DNA of 64,000 nucleotides from Apodospora peruviana (lineage: Eukaryota; Ascomycota; Sordariomycetes; Sordariales; Lasiosphaeriaceae): the NCBI GenBank assembly GCA_033439685.1, contig JAUEDM010000005.1:3038001-3102000 (forward strand), read 5' to 3'. Both the position numbers and the translations under genes were made by a program. Positions 10,769 to 21,774 of this stretch are shown one piece after another. Under the pieces are notes generated by a model that did not search any database, was not told the DNA's origin, and saw only the letters and a list, made by a program, of their open reading frames with translations. Each line of letters begins with the position of its first letter. The first letter of the stretch is position 1.

Positions 10769-12648
10769 TCACGGGTTGGAATTCTCCAGCCGTTGAAATC
10801 CCTTGGGTGACCGACTTCCATCAGCTCCCTCGGGTCCCAAAAGACTTGTCTGTGAGACGGTCGCGCTACCTCGGAACAAGACGTCCATGTCCTCAAGAGC
10901 CCGACCCTTTGTCTCCGGGTACAACAAATAAACCACCGGCACACAGGCGATGTTAATGGCCATAAAAAAGAAATAGATCTTGGGCCCCAGGTTGTGGATT
11001 CCGACTGGCCAGACCTGCGCAATTACAATGGAACCGATGGCGCCGGTCGAGGCTGCGAAGCTAAGCCCACGAGCTCTGATGGCTGTTGGAAAGATCTGGA
11101 AAGTTATGTTGTTAGTCTTTCCTCTGTGTATTACTCATCTGAAATCTGGCAATAGCTACCTCTGATCCATAGACCCAAGCCGCTGGGCCAAATCCCATAC
11201 TGTAGCCAAAGGAATAGATAAAGACAAAGACAATACAGACATAGTCTGAGGCACGATTGATGTTATTTGGGTAGGCCAGGGGCAGAGCGCCATTAATCTG
11301 GCGAGTGAGGTAGAGCTGTCAGCATCCGGTCTCCAGCATGTTCGATAAAAAGGGAAGAATTCCTGCTTTAGGCTTTTACCAGAAGCTAGCAGCCATGCTT
11401 ACCATCATCGAAAACGCCATGACAGCCGCGCCCAAAGTAAGAGTAAGCGTCCGACCTGCTTTGTCGATAATCAACATCTCCACCACGGTACATGCAATCT
11501 TGAGGGTACTCTCTATGCCACCCGCCAACAATGACAGACGTGGACTCAACCCCAAGGCCTCAAAGAGCATCGGCAGGTAATACTTCATGGCGGTGGCACC
11601 GCACATCTGAGCCATGAACTGCAGGAGGGCAGATCGCCACATTCGAGCAAACAGGCTGGCATCGGTGAATAGCGAGGTCCAGACCAGGCCGGATGATCGG
11701 AAAGCGGAAACCGAGCGCTCAATATCGGAGATTTCGTGAAGGATCTCATCTGCTGTGAAGAACCCCTGCCGGTAGAATTTCAAAGTCTTGAGGGCCTCTT
11801 CACTCTTGCCGTGCTCAACAAGCCAGCGCGGTCTTTCAAGGCAGGTTAGTCAGATCTACTTTCACTAGAGACTGATTAACCACTTACGATTCATGGAAGA
11901 ACGGAAGCCCAGCCACAAAAAGTGAAGCCGGGATGAAGGACAGCGCGATGGAGACACGCCAGCCGAGAGAGTGGCCACGTGCGTTGTCCCAGAAGGTTAT
12001 GGCGTATCCTACCCTACGCGGTCATTAGGACCTGTCTGCACACCACGATATCTCCCTCTAGATCCTATGTCCACTTACCAGAAGCCAGACGCAAGACCTG
12101 CAACAAAGCCAATGTGGTTCATGACGACATATTTGCCGCGCTGCTTGGCGGGAGCAATCTCGCTGTGAAAATTTTGCTGTCAGTCGACTCCTAATTACAC
12201 GGCGGGAGATAATGGCAAAGGTCTACCTTTGATACAGTGGAACACTTGTTGAAACGATGCCAGTCCCCATGCCAGAGACAATCCGGCCAGCAATCACCAT
12301 GGCGAAGGCGCCGGACCCGGTGGCACCGGCTTGCAGTGCCTGGCCGATGCATAACACGAGCATACCCGCGAGTGCCGCATAGCGACGACCGAGTCTGTCT
12401 GCGGCCGGGTGAGCAAGGGCGATGTAGCTCAGCCATGTGCCCAGGTAGTAGATGGCTGTGATGATGCCACTCCTGGAGGCATCCGGGCGATCCAAGGTAT
12501 CCTTAAAGCCTGGATGCACGAGCACCGATGCCAGCACGCCGACATTGTACCCCCAGACAAACGACCCCAAGGCAAGAAAAAGGCAGAAAGCATGCAGGCG
12601 CAAGACGGCCTTGGACAAGCTTATCTTGCGCCACGCCATGGTTTCCAT
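10769..12648 (-). CDS. MFS sugar-porter family transporter, 6 exons
   Basis: The exons are 12227-12648, 12079-12162, 11888-12013, 11403-11832, 11160-11297 and 10769-11095. All junctions are GT-AG with 55-105 nt introns, several with CTAAC/CTAAT branch sites, and the frame gives 508 residues. Sugar-porter signatures are clear: WGYNVGVLASV in helix 1, DRLGRRYAALAG between helices 2 and 3, GRIVSGMGTGIVSTSVPLYQSE, PRWL at the central loop, QFMAQMCGATAMKYY in helix 7 and YPETKGRALEDMD after helix 12. The protein is a 12-helix plasma-membrane proton symporter or facilitator. The substrate cannot be read from sequence. The tail-to-tail neighbour is a pectin lyase, so rhamnose, galacturonate or another pectin-derived sugar is a reasonable guess, but position alone does not prove it. 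Confidence 0.93.
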
Positions 12649-13489
12649 ATCTACTCCGTAGGTGGTCTAGGAGTGGGAGGCAGTTTGTCTCTGGAGTAAT
12701 CCAGGAGGCAGAATACGGCTTGCACCCAAGTGTCAGGTTTTGCCCCTCATCGTGGCGGCGAGTGACATTCATATGTGGTTGGTTAGAATCCACCGGCGGA
12801 TGGAAGCGAGCTCCCAGACGGGCATAGGCGGGTGGTATCGTGGGGACGGCATCCCCGTGATTCCCGTCGCGGGGACGCACTTGCATCGGCGCGGGTAAGC
12901 TTCTTTCTGGCCGAAGAAGTTAGGTTTATCAGATCAGATTAGCGCCCCTTCAAAGTTATACGCGTGTTCCTGGGATCAGGAAAGATAAAGAGGAGAGGCA
13001 CATTTTTGCCGTGCCGCACTAGCGCGTGTTCGACTCTCCGGATGCAAATAAGAAATATAGTGGAAATTAATTATGCCTCTCAATGGATTCCGTACCGAAC
13101 ATGGCAGCGCCATTGCCAGGGTCCGGGCAGCTAAGTAAAAAGCACGTCAGCTCGTCCGACGCTTCTTCTTCCTCCATCGTGCGTGCTACGTTTTGACCGA
13201 CGCTTCACAAACTACACGGCTTTTGAACTTTGGACCGATGGAGCGATGCCAAAAAGGTTATCACCTCGTTACTTGCTGAGCTGAAGGGGCCATCAATGAC
13301 CATCGCCCGGGCCTCTTCCCTCCTCGTCTTACGCCTATTGAAACGCAGTAGCATCGGTCCAGTCATTCACCACCGCAGGCATGCGGTTCGAGGATATCGA
13401 CACTACCAGGCCGCACGGCGGGATAGCGTCTCGTGAGTGACACATGACGCAAATAAGGGGAGGGAGGATTCACCTACTCACAGAATTAC
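12649..13489. other. Bidirectional promoter region between two MFS genes
   Basis: This 841-bp segment separates the start codons of the leftward sugar porter and the rightward MFS gene, so both promoters must lie here. I see no further gene and no unambiguous TATA box. Confidence 0.6.
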
Positions 13490-15391
13490 ATGATAGCACA
13501 CCCGCACCAGGAGACCGCCCACGATGCCGTGCTTGAAATAAGTACAGCCTCCTCACTGCCCGATCACGGCCGGAACGGCCACGGCCATGTGCCTCTCCTC
13601 CCAGCGCTAGACCCGGGCCGGAAGAAGCCAGAGCCTGTTAGCTGGCTCGATCTGCCAAACAAGGATCAGCTCTTCGTGCTGGCTGTCTGTCGGCTTTCCG
13701 AGCCGCTGTCCAACGTCTGCCTTCTACCATACATCTTCTATCTTGTGCGGTCTGTCCTAGCAGCAGAATACAACGCACGAGATGGCACCGCCGACACCAG
13801 CAGCGGCATCGACGTCGACGCTGCCGCCCAAGTCTCGGCCTATTCCGGTCTCTTAGTCGCCTCCTTTCCACTCGCGCAATTCGTCGTCTCCCTGCCCTGG
13901 GGTTGGCTGTCGGATTCTCATGGCCGCAAGTTCTCTATCGTCATCGGCATAGCCATATCGGTGGTGGCAAATGCTGCTTTCGGCTTCAGTCGGTCCTTTG
14001 GCGCCTTGCTGTTTTGGCGGACGCTGGCTGGTTTGGCCAACGGCAACGTCGGCATTATGCGGACCATGACGGCCGAGGTTGTCAAAGAGCCCAAGTTCCA
14101 GACCAAAGCGTTCCTGCTGCTCCCGCTCGTCTTCAACTCGGGAATGGTGGTCAGTCTTGCGCTGGGCGGCATGCTGGCTAACCCAGTTACGAATCTCCCA
14201 CGGCTATTTGGGCCGAATGGTCTACTAAACTGGGCTGCCAACAGTAACGGGGTGCAGTGGTTGACTGATTATCCATATGCTCTTCCGGCCGTTATGAACG
14301 CGGGAATGCTGGGCTTCGCTCTCGTGCTGGCTGTCTTTTGGCTCCGTGAGACACTGCCTGGGAAGGAGGAAGAGCGGGACACCGGTGTGCAAATAGGCCG
14401 CGCCGTTGTCTATTGGGTCAAAAGGACTGTCCTCGGTCGTCGACGAGCGTCTTATCTTCCTCTAAACGACGCTGAGGATGGCCTTGACCGACTCCAGACT
14501 CATCGACCGTTTCTGCCTGCTGTAGAGCTGGACGAGGTCAAGGGAGATAAAGAAGGAACAGTTACGATCGAGGAGAACGGGCCGTCTAGTCCACCACCGA
14601 TGCGACCTAAACCGAGCCTTCGTTCAATATTCACCGGCAGTACCATGGCCGCCCTGGTGTCTTTTGGCCTACTGCCTCTTCATAATTCTGCATTTATGGT
14701 AAGTCGCCTTCCGGACTAAGAATTCTATGTTCCACCATCCAGGCGGCATGAGAACAGAAACTGATCTCAGTCTTTATATTAGCACATTTTCCCCGTCTAC
14801 CTTTCCACCCCGCCAGACGGTGCCCACCATCAACATGCCAATCTACTCGCCTTCACAGGCGGCCTGGGTCTTCACTCAGTAGCCATTGGCATCTGGCTAT
14901 CAGTGTTCGGCATCGGCGGCATCCTCTTACAGCTCTTCATATATCCGCGCATACAAGCTCGACTAGGCACCCTCGGTGTCTTCAGGATCTCACTTATCTT
15001 GTTTCCACTTGTCTACTTGCTCGCGCCGTACCTCTCACTCCTCCCGGACACCGGCGCTCTCGCTTTCTTGAGGTGGTTCGGATTGGGCATAATCGTCTGG
15101 GGCCAGATTATGGCGCGGACCATGGCGATTCCGAGTACGGTGATCTTGCTCACGGAATCAGCACCGACCAAAAGCGTATTGGGGACTGTGCACGGTGCTG
15201 GGAACATGTTGGCGAGCTTGGCTAGAGCTGTTGGTCCGGCGGTTGGTGGGGCAGTTTACGCTGCCGGAGTGAGAGAGGGAGTGGTTGGGGCCGTCTGGTG
15301 GTTTTACTTGGTTGTCGTGGCTGTGGTCGCGGCTGGGTGGTGCTTTGGGGTTCAGGGGAGAGCAGAACGGAAGGCAGATACTGAGAAGTGA
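13490..15391 (+). CDS. MFS transporter, DHA1/TetA-like, substrate unknown (YCR023C-like group)
   Basis: Two exons (13490-14698 and 14783-15391) with an 84-nt intron encode 605 residues. The first 60 residues are hydrophilic. Helix 1 starts at DQLFVLAVCRLSEPLSN, and the MFS loop motif WGWLSDSHGRKFSIVIG follows near residue 140. GNVGIMRTMTAEV in helices 4-5 is typical of the fungal group that includes yeast YCR023C and tetracycline-resistance-like carriers. A charged central loop (about residues 290-380) separates the two six-helix bundles. The second exon begins at HIFPVYLSTPPDG, the start of helix 7-8. The protein is probably a vacuolar or plasma-membrane exporter. It shares an 841-bp divergent promoter with the sugar porter, but the two carriers belong to different families. 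Confidence 0.9.
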
Positions 15392-16370
15392 TGGATTCTA
15401 TTGGTACAAGTTTCCTTTGGGTATTTTCATAGAATATGACTATATACGGTCATATAGAACTGGGAATTTAGAGCAATCACAGGTATGAAAGTGAAAACCG
15501 GGGACGGCTGTCCGGGTTAGGTTCCTTGCCTAGCTGGAGGAACCTGAAGTCAACCTGTAGCTCAGTCTTATCTCTTTACAGACCGTCTGGGCAGTATAGA
15601 GCTAGGAGTTGACTTCAGCCAGTTCCTCTCAAGGCGCTTTGATATATTATCATGCATTTATTTTAATGCCAATTCCCGTCAAACGTTTAACTTTGCATGT
15701 CTTGCTAATCTGGTAAGATGCATAAACAGGAAGAGTTTAAGCCAATGAAATTTATAACCGTACACTAGCATGCCAGTCAGATAGTGCCAGGAACCGTCTA
15801 GCTCTACGAATATTACATGTACCGTGACCTAATATCTCGGTCGTATCTACCTCCGTACCTATCAAACCGATTACTATAGTCAAGCCAGTGCAACTAGCCA
15901 TTAGACTTTCTTAGCACAAAATGAGTCACGTCATTTTATAGCAAACAATAGAACTGCTCTGGAAGCCTATATCTGTAAGCTTATCGGGGCTATGAGAAAT
16001 CGTTCACTAAGCTGGTGTAGATAGATATATTGATATCGTACTTACAGGCCCTCTGCATTGAATTATGGGAACTTCTAGCAGGGCCTTCTACTCTTATATG
16101 CACCGGTCGTAGATCCATTTTCCACCACCTGGTGACCCCCTGTCTCTTAACCTCAATAGGGAGTTTGTTGACAAATCACATCATTGCATCGCTCAGGAAT
16201 GCGTTCTTTCGCCTTTGAGTATATTGTCTATGGGAGTTACCGACATGCAACGTGTATTCCAAGTGCCGAGAGAAGGTAGTAGAAGTCGATTATGCATCCT
16301 ACTCCTTCCAACCTGCTTGGTCCACCCCACTTGAAAACTCATGAACATTTCACAACACCCGGCATCAAAA
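15392..16370. other. Intergenic, AT-richer, with one inverted repeat
   Basis: The stretch between the convergent MFS and AA8 genes carries no recognisable gene. An imperfect inverted repeat lies at 15537-15628 (separate entry). Confidence 0.55.
15537..15628. repeat. Imperfect inverted repeat (about 27-bp arms)
   Basis: The left arm (15537-15563) begins GAGGAACCTGAAGTCAAC. The right arm (15599-15628) carries its complement, containing GTTGACTTCA and ending TTCCTC, with a few mismatches and a small bulge. The spacer is about 35 bp. It lies 146 bp past the MFS stop codon. It could be a hairpin in the 3' region or the residue of a small inverted-repeat transposon; the flanks do not settle which. 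Confidence 0.55.
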
Positions 16371-17187
16371 TCACTCCTCGCACTCCTCCGCAACGTCCCT
16401 GGGCGCAGGAGAGGCACCCGAGAGCTTGGTTATCTTGGCGCCAAAGTCTGCGTTCTTGCCCGTCATCAGATCGAATATTGGGTGTCCCAGGCTGTCGTGA
16501 ATTCCAAAGGATGACTCGGGACTCGCCGGTGTGTCGACTGGGTTGTTCGAGTAGGCGAAGGCCATGGTCGTTTGGTATTGCGGGTCGATGTTGGTTTTAC
16601 CGATTTCGTCGTCGCCCCACGCAGAGCAGCCCTTGCAGCTGGTGGTGAGCTGCCAGTGCGTCGCGTTGACGTGAGTTCCCGTCTTCAAGATGGTGTATTG
16701 CGCCTGAGGATACTCTGGTGGCGTGTAATAACCGCTGTGGATTGGGTGTTAACAGCTAGTTCAGCTCCGGCAAAGCTAGGATTTTGGAAGTTTACGTACT
16801 AGGCAATTCGTGACGACAAAACAACGTTGGTGGTTCCGTTGGCCCAGGCAATAGCCAACGGGTTGTAGGTCATGGTACCGCCCCAGGCGAAGCCAGCCCA
16901 ACCGACATCATGAGGAGCAATGAGCTGGAGAACGGTCTCAAAGTCGTTGTCGGCTGGTACGGGATCTGGAATGGCTACTCGGAAAGTGATGCCGCGTTCG
17001 CTCGTGTAGGAGGCAAAGGTGAGGCCAGTTTCGGTATCGACGTACGGCTTGGAGTCGGGGTCGAACTGTCTCTTGGCTGGTCTACATGTTAGCGACCACC
17101 CGCGTAGGAGTAAGGGCATCGTGGGATTATTGACTTACCCATACCCAGGAAGGCGGCTACGCCTGCGGCACCACGGAGCAGTTGCAT
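16371..17187 (-). CDS. Stand-alone secreted AA8 cytochrome (cellobiose dehydrogenase-type haem domain)
   Basis: Three exons (17139-17187, 16800-17076, 16371-16734) with introns of 62 and 65 nt encode 229 residues. A short signal peptide (MQLLRGAAGVAAFLGM) is followed by AKRQF, a possible Kex2-type processing site. The body is the b-type cytochrome domain of cellobiose dehydrogenase: GWAGFAWGGTMTYNPLAIAW holds the probable axial Met (M85), HWQLTTSCKGCSAW holds the conserved Trp and Cys pair, and the second ligand is probably H188 in FGIHDSLGH (H193 is the alternative). No flavin dehydrogenase domain and no cellulose-binding module follow; the protein stops about 20 residues after the haem domain. 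Such mono-domain AA8 proteins are secreted electron carriers, possibly feeding lytic polysaccharide monooxygenases. A TATA box lies 91 bp upstream. Confidence 0.9.
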
Positions 17188-18562
17188 CTTAGTCAATTCC
17201 GTTTGGCTAGACAGGAAAAGGGGACAATGGGCAGCGAAGAAGCGGGTTGGTTAACCTCGGAGACGGGTCCCAGGGACTTTTATACGGCGTCTCGAAGAGC
17301 AAGCATGTGCAGGGTCCCAATCCTTGTGTGCTGGAGCGTCTTTTCCGTTAATGCGAAAAGGGAAATTTTCAATATGGAGCAGACCCTCACACCGGGAGAT
17401 AGAAGCCGTCGGCAAGCAAGCTAAGCGTTAGTCAGTTGACGGCACACAACTCCTTGACTAGGGACCAGGACCGGTCGAGCCCTAGTGCCCAAGGTGCCAC
17501 AGTGCCGAGCAGTGCGCCAAGGCTACCCGTCCCAAGAAATGAAAAGGTAACCTCCCAGGAACTCCGGTGTGATAGGCTACAGAGGTCATCACGATTTGCT
17601 TGGCTCCGGTTGGCCCAGGATTGGACAAGTACCACATCGGAACGGCGTCCAGAGTGACCCGTTCCTGATAGGTAACTCACAGACATTGCATGTAATATCT
17701 GGCAGGGAGATCAGCATTCCCAGAGGGGCGGAGGACTCGGAGAATATGAATAGAAGGTCATGGAAAATGACGTCTGGCGCGGCGGGTGAAGGTCCCCAGT
17801 CCTTGATTGGAAGGCTAAAGCGGACTGATCTGGTCGAGATATATTTGAGAGATATAGATGGTATTCTAATGCGGGGCGTGATGGTATATTAAGCGGAGCG
17901 GAACGGAAGGGACAAGTTGCCCCTGGTTGGAGATGAGCATTGAGTGGGATATAAGGGGCGGAAAAGAGGCTGATACTGCTCGACAGGGGGGGAAGGGGAT
18001 CAGGCTAATATTGGGTCCCTACGCTGCGGTCGCCTGCCAGTGAACTACTGCTCCGAGTTCAACACAAAGGACTCCGGTGGGAGTCGAGCAACCCTTTTTC
18101 AAAAGATCACGGATCGCGGTCTCTTCGGGCCCTGTGTCTCGGTCGCATCATTGGCGGCTTGAATCGGAGGTGGCCCGGGCCGGAAACGTGTTTAGTTTGA
18201 ACACACCGATCCCATCTGTAATGTCCGGGACCGCCTTAGATATCGGACCTATCGTTACAGGCTGCTCATTCAAACAGAAGGGACACTCGAATTTAGTCGA
18301 GTTCTGTCAAGCACTTCAGAAATGGACACGCGCACTTGGTGAAGAATTGCACCTTCAATGCAAGCAGGGCAGTTGAGTGAGATTGAAGCATGTGATCAAT
18401 GGAAAGAGGCATTGAAACCCACAACGATTAGACATAGACGAAGCTGAAAAAGCGAGCAATATTGCCGTGTTTAGTCAGCCTAACAAAACCGATGTCCCTT
18501 CGCCACCTGATTGTCTGATTCAATTTGCCTTTTCTTGACCAGCCTTATGCCACGTCTGAAGG
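17188..18562. other. Intergenic, 1.4 kb
   Basis: It contains the AA8 promoter on the left and the 3' region of the DUF2235 gene on the right. No coding region with domain support is seen on either strand. Confidence 0.55.
17278..17285 (-). promoter_or_regulatory. TATA box of the AA8 gene (GTATAAAA)
   Basis: On the minus strand GTATAAAA lies 91 bp upstream of the AA8 start codon, a normal distance for a TATA-driven, inducible fungal gene. It is inferred from sequence and position only. Confidence 0.5.
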
Positions 18563-20504
18563 TTAGAACCCGTTATTTGGCTGGAATCCGTGGTTCTGGG
18601 GAGCCTGAGTTAGCTCGGAATCCACGTCGAGAGCCCTCGCCTCCCATGAGTCGACGCCACACTCCTTGTCTAAGCTGCCCAGCCAGGCACGGGCGGCTTT
18701 GCTACCAGTAATGCAGGCGCGCTCAGCACTGTTCATGCCGCCAATCTTGTACTCGGGAATGCGGACACCCCCCTTGACCCACTCGTAGCTGACCGTCCCG
18801 TCACTGGCAGGCTCAGTCTTCTTCCGAGTGAAGCTTCTGAGAGGAACTGGGTTGTAGGGGCCATCGGGGGAACCAGTAAGATGGTCCTTCCTGTACTGAA
18901 CAGTTGGGTGAATCTGCTCATTGGTTCTTCCAAGTTTGACCTCCTTATATTCCCCCGGCGTCCGGTCCTTGGATCCCGCCTTGGTCATTTGGCCCTCAAA
19001 GCTGTCGATAATGGGTCCCGTGGCCCACTGCGAGTGCAGAGCCTCGGCCGCAAAGACTCTGGCGCGGGTCACGTTGCCATCGTTCCAGGGGTCAGGCTTG
19101 GTGTCCTTGGCCATGAGGTCGTTGATCCTCTTGACGAGCCAGTGGTCCTTTTTCTTGGCCGTGAGGAGCTCGTCAACAGCAGGCCGCAGGAGCAAGAAAC
19201 GATCGACCGCCGCCAGTTCAGTGACGTTGATCTCGAAGGAGAGATGCTCTTTCAGCTGCTCGACCATCCACGTGAGCGTGATCATGGCAATTTCTGATTA
19301 TAGGAGCAGGAGTAGTCGGTCAGCCTCATGCCGCAAAACGCGAAATCACAGAATAGTGCGTGGTGGTCGGACACTTACGCTCAAGATCGCTCTTCTTCTC
19401 CTTCAAAAGATCGTCGCTCCCACCTCCAATGTTGATATGAACGCCGGGAAACCACACCTGGAGGAGCTTTGAGCACTCGTGCTTCTTGAGCTCTTCGTAC
19501 ATCTCGGCCGTGACGAGGTCCTCCCATGCCTTGGAAAGCTCCTCCTCCTTGGCGTCGCTGCTGTCGCGGAGCTGATTCCACTTCTCCCTCAGCTCTGCAC
19601 TTGAGGCCGGCGGCTGAGAGGTTTTGGCAACACCGTCGCCAGGGAAGTGCCACAGAGTGGCATCAAATGGCTTTCTGTGCTCGTCGAGGGCGAGGGCGTG
19701 GTAGGCATGCTTGATGTAGGGGCTGAGGGCGACGTTATGAAAGCCAAACTTCTCTACCGGGACGGCCTTGCCGAACAGCTTTACCAGTCCCCCGGTAAGC
19801 CAGCCCTCAACTTCGGGAATGCCGAGGCTGCCGACCGTGTCGAATACACCAATGGCCTCGATCCAACGTGTGGACTCAGGAGCGGCGCCGTGGGGTCTCT
19901 TCTCCCAGGCGACAGGCGACTGCTTCCAAGCTTCCGGGACATTCTTCTGTTTGGGATCAAACAGGCGCTTGCCCTCGACCCACTCGCGCCAGGTCTTGGT
20001 CTTGCGGAACGAGTGGCTGTCGCTGTGGCCCTGATAGAGACGGTAGAGCTCGGGAAAGTCCTGCATGTCTCGCGGGCGGATGATGCCAATGTCGGTCACC
20101 AGGCCGGCCACGGCGCGAGCAGTGTAGGCGCCGCGTGAGAAGCCGATGCACGAGACCTGGTCGCCGAGGTTGTAGTTGAGCACGATGAAGTTGTAGGCCT
20201 CGATGACGTTTCCGACGAAGCCAGATCCGGTGCCGCCCTGTCGCTTGGCCTCCAAATCAGATACACCGGTGCCAATGCCGGCATCGTAGTAGACAAGCTG
20301 TTGCCATGGCTGGTTCTTGTCGTCCTTGCCAATCTTGGTCAGGTAGCGCGCCAGCCGCGTCACGTTGGACGGGATGTTGGTGACGTTGCTCACCGAGGAC
20401 TGCCAGGTGCCATCGCAGCAGATAATGATGCGCTTGGGAGCAGGGTTGAGGCTGGTGTCGACAAAGCCCCCCTGGCGGATGTCGGCATCAAAGTAATGGG
20501 CCAT
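18563..20504 (-). CDS. DUF2235 alpha/beta-hydrolase (Tle1-like phospholipase fold)
   Basis: Two exons (19379-20504 and 18563-19293) with an 85-nt intron encode 618 residues. The ATG at 20504 (MAHYFDADI) is preferred to one 20 codons upstream because DUF2235 proteins start close to the KRIIICCDGTW motif. Family marks are ICCDGTWQSS (about residue 28), YYDAGIGTG, GFVGNVIEAYNFIVLNY, the nucleophile elbow GFSRGAYTAR (GxSxG, Ser near 136), VFDTVGSLG and HAYHALALDEHRKPF. The C-terminal half holds the conserved PGVHINIGGG, with a His that can complete the triad, and TWMVEQL. Bacterial relatives are type VI secretion phospholipases. Fungal members are numerous and mostly uncharacterised, and are assumed to be cytosolic lipases or esterases. 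No signal peptide or membrane segment is visible. Confidence 0.92.
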
Positions 20505-21774
20505 GATTGCTGCTGTGTTGGTTTGATTATGTCTGAGAAGCAAGAGCGTTGACGGGCAAATCAAAAGAATGAACAGGACAAGCTGCGAGCGATGCGTATT
20601 TGTATCCCATCGCCAGCTACTTCAGCTGCTCCGGTGCAGCTCTACAGCCCCGATATGGTAGAACACATGGTGCTATCACACAGCTGCTTCGGACTATGTC
20701 TCTGGTGGCAATGCAGGTAGCCAGTGGCGTTGAGGTCTAGACCAGCTAGACCAGCTTCACCGTTCGAGGCCTTTTACTAGTGGCCTTAACCAGGTGCACC
20801 ATCAGCTCAATATTCGGACAGGGGAAAACGCCACTTGCCTGTAACAAGTGTTGAGCTGCATGTTCAGCTTCTTGCGGGTGAGAGGGGCTGAACAAGCTAG
20901 TCCAAGACAGATGGTACGACAAGAAAATGGATTGAGCAGAGACACAAGATGGAACAATCCGGGACGAAAGACAGACTTTTCCTAGCCATATAGGGGCGGT
21001 GAGCATTGAAGATGATTAATGTGGTGTGGTTGGATACCTACAGACAAAATCACATCGAGTTCTTTGGAAGAGTGATGTGTTTTATCAATGCATCTGGTGG
21101 TTTGTGTCGCCAAGCAATCAACGACGGCCCAGGCTGTCTCCAACCGTCACCCCGCACTGTTCTCTTCCCACAGAGTCGGATTATTACCCCTCGTCGTCCT
21201 CTCGTCAACACTCATCATTTCACCGAAGCATGCAGGCAGTTCAGACATGCGCTTCTGGTACAATGGAAAATTTTGACAAGATTTGAGTGCTTCCAGTTCC
21301 AAGTGCTCAGGAGATGACAATGCTGTAAGCCTGCAGTCTCCGGGGCTGGAGCAAATCGTTCGTCGTTCACTGACCCAAGTCACGAAACCACCAAGCAAAC
21401 CCCACACCGTCGACTCCCCAAGTAACCTAAGTAGACAACAAACGTGACCGTGGCTCTCTCACGCAACCAGGACAACTGACGAATTTAATATTAGCTGGGT
21501 GAAGAGATAAGTCTGTACGCAAATCTGCGCCCCACTTCCCCGTCTTGACCCGCACCCAGGAGGAGGAGTGAGGAGTGAGGAGAGAGGAGAAGAGAGGGGA
21601 GAGATCTTGCTCCAGAAGACATTGAGGTTGCGTTTGCTTATATCTCCTCAGCTTACCTCGTGGTGTTTCCCGTGCAATTCCATACCCTATTTTTCTCGTC
21701 TGGCTTGCACAGAGTCAACTGAACCAAACGCCCAGCATCAACCCGCACTGAACAGATTTCGCATCGCCGCCATC
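20505..21774. other. Divergent intergenic region (DUF2235 / Ara2-like)
   Basis: This 1.27-kb segment lies between the two divergent start codons. A purine-rich GAGGA/GAGAG stretch at about 21560-21602 lies about 170-215 bp upstream of the right-hand ATG. No gene is recognised. Confidence 0.55.
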
